From assembly GCA_903933815.1 (NCBI GenBank), contig CAIZLN010000091.1, positions 1 through 64,000 of the forward strand: a DNA stretch of 64,000 nucleotides, given 5' to 3'. This DNA comes from an uncultured Solirubrobacterales bacterium. GTDB taxonomy: Bacteria; Actinomycetota; Thermoleophilia; Solirubrobacterales; 70-9. The notes below the pieces were generated by a model. It saw only the letters and a list, made by a program, of their open reading frames with translations. It made no database searches and was not told the DNA's origin. A program made the translations under genes and the position numbers. This document shows positions 10,402 to 20,543 of this stretch, piece by piece (the first letter of the stretch is position 1; each line of letters begins with the position of its first letter).

Positions 10402-11892
10402 GTGATCACGGAGGAGTCCACGCAGCCGCTGATAATCGTTTCGAATCGTGGGCCCGCGCAGTTTGAGCGTGACGAGAACGGGGAGCGAAGGCTGATTCGG
10501 GGAGGCGGGGGCCTTGTGACCGCCCTTTCCGGGCTGGTCGCCAACCGTGACGCGCTCTGGATCGCCTCGGCGATGACCGCAGAAGACGTTGTGGTGACCG
10601 CTGAAAATGACTTCGAGCCGCTTGACATCGAGATCAATGACGTCTCTTACAAGGTCCTTATGGTCGAGAGCGACCCGGAGGCGTTCGACCGCTTCTACAA
10701 CGTTGTCGCCAACCCGATGCTCTGGTTCATCCAGCACTACCTCTGGGATCTCTCAAACGCTCCGGACATCCGCCAGAGCGAACTGGACGCGTGGGACTTC
10801 GGCTACCAGACGGTCAATCAGGACATCGCCGACGCGGTGATCCGGCAGGTTGCCGATCGTGAACGCCCGCTGGTGATGCTGCACGACTACCACCTGTACA
10901 CAGCCCCCCGCATGATCCGTGCCGCCCGTCCGGATGCTCTGCTCTACCACTTCGTGCACATTCCCTGGTCGGAGCCGGACAGCTGGAGGATCCTGCCGAG
11001 CCGGATTCGTGAGGCGATCTTCGACGGCCTTCTGGCCAACGACATAGTCGGCTTCCACACTTCCGCCTACTGCACCAACTTTCTCGCCTGCTGCAACCGC
11101 CTGATGGGCTATGAAGTTGACTACGAGAAACTCAGGGTCGATCATCCGGGCGGGCACACCATCGTCCGCGCCTACCCGCTGCCCATTGACCCCGAGCGGC
11201 TGGCCCGGGCAGCTGATTCCCCCGAGGTCGCTGATGCCGAGAAGGAGGTGCTGGCGCGGCGGCGGGAGCACCTGATCCTTCGCGTGGACCGGGCTGATCT
11301 CTCGAAGAACGTGCTGCGTGGCTTCACCGCGTTCGACACTTTCCTGACCCAGCACCCCGAGTTCCGTGAGCGCGTCACCTTTGTCGCCCACCTCCAGCCC
11401 TCGCGTCAGGATGTGCCCGAATACGCCGAATACCTCGAGCGGATTGAAGCCCTGGTCGCCGTCGTCAACCACCGCCACGGGACTACCGACTGGATGCCGA
11501 TAGACCTGCGCGTCTACGAGAACTTCAATGAAGCGGTCGCCCGCTACAAACACTTTGACCTGCTGATGGTCAACTCGATCTTCGACGGGATGAACCTGGT
11601 CGCCAAGGAAGCGCCGTCGATCAACCTGCGCGACGGGGTTGTGATGCTGTCAGAGAACACGGGCTCTCACGAGGAGCTGGAGGATTACGTGCTGACTGTG
11701 AACCCGTTCGACATTCAGGACCAGGCAGACACAATCCACCGGGCACTGACCATGTCCCACCGTGAGCGTCGCGAGCGGGCCGACGGGCTGCGCGAAGTGA
11801 TCTTCTCCCGCAACCCGCGCGACTGGATCGATGAGCAGGTCGCCGACATCAACCTCGTCCGCAGCCAGATCGCAGACCAGGGCTCGGAATGA
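10402..11892 (+). CDS. glycosyltransferase family 20 (trehalose-6-phosphate synthase-like)
   Basis: SNRGP, GGGGLVTAL, HDYHLYTAPRMIR, HIPWSEPDSWRILP motifs; RVDRADLSKN variant of the usual LDYTKG. Confidence 0.8.
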   Translation: MITEESTQPLIIVSNRGPAQFERDENGERRLIRGGGGLVTALSGLVANRDALWIASAMTAEDVVVTAENDFEPLDIEINDVSYKVLMVESDPEAFDRFYNVVANPMLWFIQHYLWDLSNAPDIRQSELDAWDFGYQTVNQDIADAVIRQVADRERPLVMLHDYHLYTAPRMIRAARPDALLYHFVHIPWSEPDSWRILPSRIREAIFDGLLANDIVGFHTSAYCTNFLACCNRLMGYEVDYEKLRVDHPGGHTIVRAYPLPIDPERLARAADSPEVADAEKEVLARRREHLILRVDRADLSKNVLRGFTAFDTFLTQHPEFRERVTFVAHLQPSRQDVPEYAEYLERIEALVAVVNHRHGTTDWMPIDLRVYENFNEAVARYKHFDLLMVNSIFDGMNLVAKEAPSINLRDGVVMLSENTGSHEELEDYVLTVNPFDIQDQADTIHRALTMSHRERRERADGLREVIFSRNPRDWIDEQVADINLVRSQIADQGSE

Positions 11893-13328
11893 ACCGGTCG
11901 CGGCTGACCTTCGCCGCGGCACTCGGTGCGGTCTCGATCCTGACCGGCTGCGCCGGCGGACAGGAAGAGACCGATGCGACCGGCACCAAGGCTGCCGCGG
12001 TCGAGCGGCCGAAGCTGAAGAACTGCAACATCGGCGCCGCCGGCACCTGGCGTTGCGGGCGGATCACGGTTCCGGCAGTGCGCTCGGACCCCGGTCTCGG
12101 CCGGCAGAAGATCGCCTTCGCGGTAAGGCGACGGGGCGACCTGTCGAAGCCATCGAAGGGCGCGATCGTCTTCATCGAAGGCGGCCCCGGCTTCGCAGCG
12201 ACCAACGCCGACTCGATCAGCCCGACCGTTGCGGTCTTCGCGCCGTTCCTGCGCCGTCATGAACTGATCGCGATCGACCAGCGCGGTACAGGCCTGTCGA
12301 GTCCCCTGCTGTGTCTCGCGCTCCAGCGCGGAAGGATCCCTCAGCAGAAGGCGCTCGCCGCCTGCGCCGAACGGCTCGGTCCGAAGTTTCAGGGCTATAC
12401 GACGGCCGAATCGGCTGCCGACATCGAAGCGGTGCGGCAGGCGATCGGCCTGCCGAAGGACAGGATGGTCCTCTACGGAGACTCGTACGGCACCTACCTG
12501 GGCCAGTCCTATGCCGCCCGGTACGGAGACGGGCTCAGGGGACTGATTCTCTCTTCGGCCTACCCCACCTCCGGGGAAAGTCCCTTCTGGCCGAGCCTTT
12601 ATCCCTCCGCGCTGAAGGCCGTGCGGCTCGCATGCGATCGCTCGCCCGACTGTGGCGGTGATGCGGTCGGCCGGCTGAAGCTGACCATGAAGCGGCTCGG
12701 AACCGGCTCCCAGTTCGTCAGCAACGTTCTCGGCTATCTGATGGGGGATGCCTCCAGTTACGCACCCAACGGCTACCGCAGGCTCAACGCCGCCGTCTCG
12801 GACTGGCTGTCGGGCGACCGCGCGCCGCTGCGGGAGCTGACCGACCCGGGACCACCCGGAGCCGGCTCGCCCCGCTACTACTCGGAGGGCATGTATTACG
12901 CCACAATCTGCAACGACTATCCGACGCCGTGGGACCGCCAGTCTGCGATCCCCGACCGGCGCCGGCAGTTCCAGCAGGAGATCGAAGACTTCAGGCCGCA
13001 GAACTACTGGGCGCCGATCCCGGTCGGAACCTGGGTCCGGGACTCCGCCAGCGACATCGACAACTGCATCACCTGGCCGGCCCCGACCGAAGAGATGGAG
13101 AAGCCGGTTCCGTCGGGAACAGAGATGCCTGAAGCCCTCGACACCCTCGTCCTGGCCGGCGAGTTCGACGCCATCACGACGGTCCCCGAAGCCAGGGTGG
13201 TGAACGAGAGGTTCCCCCGCGGCAGGCTCTTCATCGTGCCGAACCGGGGCCACGCGTCGGAGCTGTACTACCCGTTCGCGTCACCCGCCACGGACCGGAT
13301 CCGCCGGTTCGTCAGCAACCTGGACTGA
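11889..13328 (+). CDS. secreted alpha/beta hydrolase lipoprotein (proline iminopeptidase/TAP-like)
   Basis: Lipobox LTGCAGG; IDQRGTGLSS; nucleophile elbow GDSYGTYLG; C-terminal VLAGEFDAITT and NRGHASE. Confidence 0.82.
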   Translation: MNRSRLTFAAALGAVSILTGCAGGQEETDATGTKAAAVERPKLKNCNIGAAGTWRCGRITVPAVRSDPGLGRQKIAFAVRRRGDLSKPSKGAIVFIEGGPGFAATNADSISPTVAVFAPFLRRHELIAIDQRGTGLSSPLLCLALQRGRIPQQKALAACAERLGPKFQGYTTAESAADIEAVRQAIGLPKDRMVLYGDSYGTYLGQSYAARYGDGLRGLILSSAYPTSGESPFWPSLYPSALKAVRLACDRSPDCGGDAVGRLKLTMKRLGTGSQFVSNVLGYLMGDASSYAPNGYRRLNAAVSDWLSGDRAPLRELTDPGPPGAGSPRYYSEGMYYATICNDYPTPWDRQSAIPDRRRQFQQEIEDFRPQNYWAPIPVGTWVRDSASDIDNCITWPAPTEEMEKPVPSGTEMPEALDTLVLAGEFDAITTVPEARVVNERFPRGRLFIVPNRGHASELYYPFASPATDRIRRFVSNLD

Positions 13329-13366
13329 CGGCCGCCGGGCCGGCAACCACCGGACCGGCAGGCCGT

Positions 13367-13843
13367 TCAGCGCGGCGCGAACTCCTGTGATCCGTCGGCC
13401 GTCGGAGTCGGACTGACCGGCGGGACTGCGACGGGGGCCGTCGGCGGCGGGACCGGTTCGGGGGCCGGCGGGGTGTAAGTGACTGTCGGTGCCGGAGGCT
13501 GGACCGGGGTTGGTGTCCGGGGGGCCGACGGGGCGGATGGCCCGCCGCGACGGGCATCCGGCGGCCGGCGACGAGACTCTCCTTTTCGAGCATCGCGGGA
13601 GTTCACCCGCCTGCGCGTTCGCCGCGAGGAAACAGCCCCTTTGCGAGTAGTTCGTGGTGCTTGCGTGGACAAGCCGGTGGCTGCTGTCGCCGTCTCGGCG
13701 GGGGTGAAGCCGACGTCGGCCGGCACCGCAGGAGGCGGAGGCGGTCGCAGCAGACCGGGCAGGATCGAGATCGCAAGCAGTGCCAGACCGGCCGCCGCCG
13801 CGACCTTGACCGCCCGAATTCGGTCGATGCTCAGACCGCTCAT
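13367..13843 (-). CDS. Pro-rich single-TM hypothetical protein
   Basis: ATG at 13843 (MSGLSIDRIRAVKVAAAAGLALLAISILPGLL) followed by P/A/T-rich low complexity. Confidence 0.5.
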   Translation of the reverse strand: MSGLSIDRIRAVKVAAAAGLALLAISILPGLLRPPPPPAVPADVGFTPAETATAATGLSTQAPRTTRKGAVSSRRTRRRVNSRDARKGESRRRPPDARRGGPSAPSAPRTPTPVQPPAPTVTYTPPAPEPVPPPTAPVAVPPVSPTPTADGSQEFAPR

Positions 13844-13908
13844 GCGACCCTCAGGCCCTAGGGGTGGCGGTCTCTCCCCCCGAAGCCCGTTATAGTCCCG
13901 CGTCGATT

Positions 13909-14301
13909 TTGTCTGAAGCAGCCCGCCAATACGAACTTGTCCTGATGCTCGACCTCGCCGTCGAGGAAGAAGGCCGTGAAAAGCTTGCCTCCGATGCCAA
14001 GACTTCGATCGAAGCAGCGGGCACATTGCTGAACGAAGACAACTGGGGCGTTCGCGAGATGGCCTACGAGATCGACCACAAGAGTGAGGCCGATTACCGC
14101 TGGTTCCGCTTCGAGGCACCTACCTCGCTGCTCAACGACCTCGATCACAATCTGAAGATTGCTGACGGCGTGATGCGGTTCCGGATTTTCCGGGTTGACC
14201 CTTCCGATCCGGTATTGCCGGCGCCGCCAGCCACCGCAGTCATCATGGCGCCGACGGGAGACGACGACGATCGTCCCCGCCGCCGGTCCCGCGACTACTG
14301 A
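13909..14301 (+). CDS. rpsF: 30S ribosomal protein S6
   Basis: YELVLMLDLAVEEE...DYRWFRFEAP...FRIFRVD; TTG at 13909 fits the conserved N-terminus. Confidence 0.92.
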   Translation: MSEAARQYELVLMLDLAVEEEGREKLASDAKTSIEAAGTLLNEDNWGVREMAYEIDHKSEADYRWFRFEAPTSLLNDLDHNLKIADGVMRFRIFRVDPSDPVLPAPPATAVIMAPTGDDDDRPRRRSRDY

Positions 14302-14492
14302 GTATCTCCCGCCGCCGGACCTTTTTTCTCCGCAGATTGCGGGCAAGGGGGGCGAATCCCTGCCCCCGGTCACTTGTTCCGTCAAGGCCTCCCGCTAGAT
14401 TCCGCAAAGCGGTGTCAGAAACGGTTCATTTCCGCTGACACCGGGTTTCGACGCTGGGATGCACGAAAAGAACGATAAGGAGCGAATACACA

Positions 14493-14954
14493 ATGGCTGA
14501 GAACATCAACAGGGTCACGATCACGGGCAACCTGACCGCCGACCCGGAACTGCGACACACGCCAACCGGGACAGCTGTCTGCTCCCTCCGCGTGGCCGTA
14601 AACGGCCGCCGCAAGGATCAAAGTGGTCAGTGGGTTGACAAACCCAACTACTTCAATGTCACCGTCTGGGGCGCCCAGGGCGAGAACTGCTCGAACTATC
14701 TGGCGAAGGGTCGTCCGATCGCGGTTGACGGTCGGCTCGACTGGCGCGAGTGGGAGGCCAAGGACGGCTCCGGCAAGCGGCAGACCGTCGAGATAGTCGC
14801 TGAGTCCGTTCAGTTCCTCGGCTCCCGCGACGGGTCTGCGCCCGGTGGAGGCGGCGGACAGGATGCGGGATTCACGCCACAGGCCGACGTTCCGGCCGAC
14901 CCGGGGGATTTTGCGCCGACCGGCGGTGGACCGGACGACGACATTCCGTTCTAG
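14493..14954 (+). CDS. ssb: single-stranded DNA-binding protein
   Basis: INRVTITGNLTADPELRHTPTGTAV; acidic C-terminal tip DDDIPF. Confidence 0.95.
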   Translation: MAENINRVTITGNLTADPELRHTPTGTAVCSLRVAVNGRRKDQSGQWVDKPNYFNVTVWGAQGENCSNYLAKGRPIAVDGRLDWREWEAKDGSGKRQTVEIVAESVQFLGSRDGSAPGGGGGQDAGFTPQADVPADPGDFAPTGGGPDDDIPF

Positions 14955-15153
14955 CGCGGGTCGTTTCAGCACCGGCCCGGATAACCGGTCACGGGTTCTG
15001 CCGTTCTGGCTCGGGGGATCAACTCCCGGCCTGCGGCGGGCCTGATTCGGGTCGCGGCCGCGGGGTAGCGGCACAGGCTGTGAATCGCTACCATTGCGGA
15101 TCCCGAATTGCCCGGCCGTCCGGGCCGGAACTACGTAAGGCAACGAAAAGAAA

Positions 15154-15414
15154 TTGGCTAACACAAGAGAATCAGGATCAGAACGTCGCGGCAAGCGCTT
15201 CAGCGAGCGCGTGCGCCCGCGAAAGTACACCAAGATCACAGCCGAGAACATCGACTACAAGGACCTCACGCTCCTGCGTCGTTTCATCTCGGACAAGGGC
15301 AAGACCCGCTCCCGCAGAGTGACCGGCCTTTCCCGCAAGCACCAGGCTCAGCTCTCGGTCGCAGTCAAGCGCGCCCGCGAGGTTGCCCTGCTTCCGTATG
15401 TGGGTGAGCGGTAA
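15154..15414 (+). CDS. rpsR: 30S ribosomal protein S18
   Basis: [35 protein letters not shown] start. Confidence 0.95.
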   Translation: MANTRESGSERRGKRFSERVRPRKYTKITAENIDYKDLTLLRRFISDKGKTRSRRVTGLSRKHQAQLSVAVKRAREVALLPYVGER

Positions 15415-15867
15415 ATGGCCCAGGCCATCCTGCTGGCAGACGTCGAGGGCCTCGGTGAGAACGGGACCGCTATCGAGGTCTCGCCTGGATACCTCCGCAA
15501 CTACCTTCAGCCCCGTGGTCTGGCTCAGCCGGCGACCCCGGGCGCGTTGGAGGAAGCCATCCGTCGCAAGGAGGCTGCCGACAAGGCCGAGCGCGAGGCT
15601 GTTGCCCGTGCGGCCGAGACTGCGTCGCTGCTCTCCAAGACCGTTCTGACCATCCAGCATCGTGCTGGAGAGGACGGCAAGCTCTACGGATCGGTCACCA
15701 CCAAGGAAATCGCCGAGGCGATCCGTGATGCCCGTGGCCTCAAGGTCGACAAGCGCAAGATCCGTCTCGATGTTCCGATCCACCAGGTCGGCACCTACAT
15801 GATCGACGTCGAAGTAGCGGGCGGCGCCACGGCATCGGTCAAGACGATCGTCGCCGAAGAGAAATAG
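15415..15867 (+). CDS. rplI: 50S ribosomal protein L9
   Basis: MAQAILLADVEGLGENGTAIEVSPGYLRNYLQPRGLA. Confidence 0.95.
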   Translation: MAQAILLADVEGLGENGTAIEVSPGYLRNYLQPRGLAQPATPGALEEAIRRKEAADKAEREAVARAAETASLLSKTVLTIQHRAGEDGKLYGSVTTKEIAEAIRDARGLKVDKRKIRLDVPIHQVGTYMIDVEVAGGATASVKTIVAEEK

Positions 15868-17251
15868 CCGCCCGGGTACCACCGCAAAACATCGAGGCCG
15901 AGGAGTCCGTCCTCGGCGCGATGCTCGTCAGCGATCCTGCGGTCAACCGGGTCGTCGATGATGTGAAACTGAAGGCTGCTGACTTTTACCTCGATCGCCA
16001 TCGTGTGATCTACGGGGTGATGATCGACCTCTACAGCTCGGACCGGCCCTGCGACGAGCTCACTGTAAATGAGGCCCTGACCACGGCCAGCCTTACCGAG
16101 GCGGCTGGCGGCAAGAACTATTTGTCAGAGCTGGCGGCCAAGGTCCCGGCTCCTGGAAACGCTCTGCACTACGCGGAGATCGTCAAGGAGAACGCGCTGC
16201 TACGCCGGCTGCTTGATACCAGCCACCAGATCGGTGCCTGGGTAGAGGAGCGTGAGGGTTCCGGCCGGGAGCTGTCCGAGAGGGCCGAGCAGCTTCTGTT
16301 CGACGTCGCTCACAAGGAACAGGCGGGGGACTTTCGCCGTCTCAACGACGTACTGAGCGACGAGATCGAGCGGCTCGAGAAGCTCTCCAGCGGCGAGCTG
16401 AAGATGACCGGCACCCCGACCGGCTTTGGCCACCTCGATGAAATGACGGGTGGGTTCCAGCCTTCCAACCTGATCATCGTCGCCGCCCGGCCTTCAGTCG
16501 GCAAGAGTGCTTTCGTTGCCAATATCGCCGAGAACGTCGCCGTCCGGGAAAACCGCGCGGTCGCCTTCTTCTCGCTGGAAATGTCCGAGATAGAACTGGC
16601 CCAGCGCTTCATCGCCTCCCAGGCAAGGGTTTATGGCGACAGGCTGCGGAAGGGCAAGGTAAGTCAGCGCGACTGGGGCAAGGTCATAGAAGCCTGCAAC
16701 AAGCTCGAGGCAGCACCGCTCTGGATCGACACGACATCCGACCTCGGCCTGCTCGACCTGCGTGCCAAGGCCCGCCGCCTGCACGCCCAGGAGGAGGACG
16801 GTCTCGGCCTGATAATCGTCGATTACCTCCAGCTGATGCGCATGGATGAGTCGCGGTCGAGCCAGGTGGAGAGGGTCGGCCAGATCAGCCGGGGTCTGAA
16901 GCTGCTGGCAAACGAACTGGAAGTGCCAGTCGTCGCGCTTTCACAGCTTTCCCGCGCCAGCGAGAGCCGGACTGACAAGCGCCCGATCCTTTCCGACCTT
17001 CGTGATTCCGGAAACATAGAGCAGGACGCCGACGTGGTCGCGTTCCTGTACCGCGAAGATGTCTACCGCAAGGCGGAAGAGCGGGACGGCACGGCAGAGG
17101 TAATCATTTCCAAGCACAGAAACGGGCCGATAGGCACCGTCAACCTGACCTTCCTGCCTGATTACCCGAAGTTCGCCGAGCGAGCCGCAGAGCACCCGAC
17201 GGGCGAAGGCAGCGCGCCGGCGGTCAGGGCCGAGCACGCCGAGGCCTACTG

Positions 17252-17252
<1 letters not shown>
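15864..17252 (+). CDS. dnaB: replicative DNA helicase DnaB (first conventional start is ATG 15921; conserved N-terminus begins upstream)
   Basis: AARVPPQNIEAEESVLGAML followed by PSVGKSAF Walker A, IIVDYLQLM Walker B, LSQLSRASESR; in-frame homology extends 5' of ATG 15921. Confidence 0.9.
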
Positions 17253-19346
<2,094 letters not shown>

Positions 19347-19357
19347 CGTGCCTGGCC

Positions 19358-19393
19358 CTTCCGCCTCACAGCTCCCTTCGCCCTCACAGTTCC
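19358..19393. repeat. two tandem copies of an 18-bp direct repeat (CTTCCGCCTCACAGCTCC / CTTCGCCCTCACAGTTCC)
   Basis: Direct reading; 15-16 of 18 positions identical. Confidence 0.7.
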
Positions 19394-19464
19394 TTCCGCG
19401 TCCGGCTATCTGGCAGGGTGGCTACCGAAGCCTTGCAGCTCAGCGCTTCCCTTCACAGGCCACT

Positions 19465-19495
19465 TTTACATAAACCAGACTGTTTGGTGTACAAT
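19465..19495 (+). promoter_or_regulatory. candidate promoter TTTACA-19 bp-TACAAT with palindromic operator ACCAGACTGTTTGGT (19474-19488) in the spacer
   Basis: Direct reading of hexamers and dyad symmetry; AT-rich stretch in an otherwise GC-rich region. Confidence 0.5.
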
Positions 19496-19590
19496 GCTGT
19501 CCAAGTCAGTTCATCACCAGATGTGGCGGACTGCAAAATACGTTGACTGGGGACCTCCCTACCCTCAGCAGCGATTCGTCGGTGGTAGAC

Positions 19591-19620
19591 GGGGCGGCTC
19601 ACACTCCCTTGAGCCGTCCC
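19591..19620 (+). other. stable stem-loop (11-bp stem with one GU, 8-nt loop) in non-coding interval
   Basis: GGGGCGGCTCA-CACTCCCT-TGAGCCGTCCC. Confidence 0.6.
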
Positions 19621-19778
19621 GCACACCGACATTTCCCTTGTTTACTGAGGATGCCGGTCGTCTGGGGATTGTCAAGCCGGTCCGCTCCCGCTTCCGCTCC
19701 CAGGGCCGGATGCTGCCGCCCTGAGGTCTCCGGGACTGGCAGTCCCTGGATTCGGGAGGCTTGAGTACCGGTGTGTTT

Positions 19779-20540
19779 CTAGACCCCTTGCGACGAGTCC
19801 TGCCCCGGTGAACCGTTCGTGTGCCCATCGCCCGGGACCGGTATTTCTCCGGCCTCTTCCCGTCGGCGTTCTCCGCGACCAAGGATTCTGATGGTCAGGA
19901 TGGCGGCACCCATGGCGGCACCGGTGGCGAGAGTCACCTGAACGCTGAGCAGCCCTTCCCGGCTCCAGTAGACATCGCGCATGTCGAGCAGCAGGGCGGC
20001 TTCGTCAAAAGTCAGACCCATGCCTACGCCCATCGTGAGGGCGGCTCTGGCGTCGGCTCTGCCCTGCCGCACGAGCAGCCCGGTGATTCCGGATGCGAAA
20101 GCAATCAGTATCCCCGGGACGAAGTGGTGGATGTGGCGTCCACCGACGCTTACATTCCTGAACGGTCCGCGCCCGTTGCGGATTGCCCAGGTGGCCAGCC
20201 GCACCAGGGCGAAGGACCCGAGGAAACCCGACAGAAGATTGAAGAGCACGACTTCGTGGCGCGGTGCGGCACTGAAGCCTTCTATCGCCACCCCTACGGT
20301 ATCCACGGCAGCTGCAGGTGCCGATGTGAGGAGGGTCTCAAGAGGGTCATCACTGTGGCTGCGCCGGTTGAGGAGCCGGCCGTACTGGCCTACCACCACG
20401 GCGGCGGCGATCAGGATGGTGCCGGCCGCCAATGCAGCGGTCGCTTTGTCCGATTTGATCTGCTCCCAGTGGCTGAACGGGGCCGGGCGCCGAAGCAGGG
20501 CCGGCATGATTGAACCCGGAAGGCTGAATGGCCGGGCCAT
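19779..20540 (-). CDS. integral membrane protein of unknown function
   Basis: Several hydrophobic segments; GGRHIHHFVPGI motif. Confidence 0.65.
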   Translation of the reverse strand: MARPFSLPGSIMPALLRRPAPFSHWEQIKSDKATAALAAGTILIAAAVVVGQYGRLLNRRSHSDDPLETLLTSAPAAAVDTVGVAIEGFSAAPRHEVVLFNLLSGFLGSFALVRLATWAIRNGRGPFRNVSVGGRHIHHFVPGILIAFASGITGLLVRQGRADARAALTMGVGMGLTFDEAALLLDMRDVYWSREGLLSVQVTLATGAAMGAAILTIRILGRGERRREEAGEIPVPGDGHTNGSPGQDSSQGV

Positions 20541-20543
20541 CAG

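Noticed and set aside
11715-13253. 512-aa minus-strand ORF
   Set aside because: Antisense to the well-supported alpha/beta hydrolase at 11889-13328; low-complexity R/G/P composition typical of shadow ORFs in high-GC DNA.
19494-19764. Small ORFs 19494-19724 and 19543-19764 as genes behind the orphan promoter
   Set aside because: The 19494 ATG overlaps the putative -10 box, and both have arbitrary composition without motifs or ribosome-binding sites.
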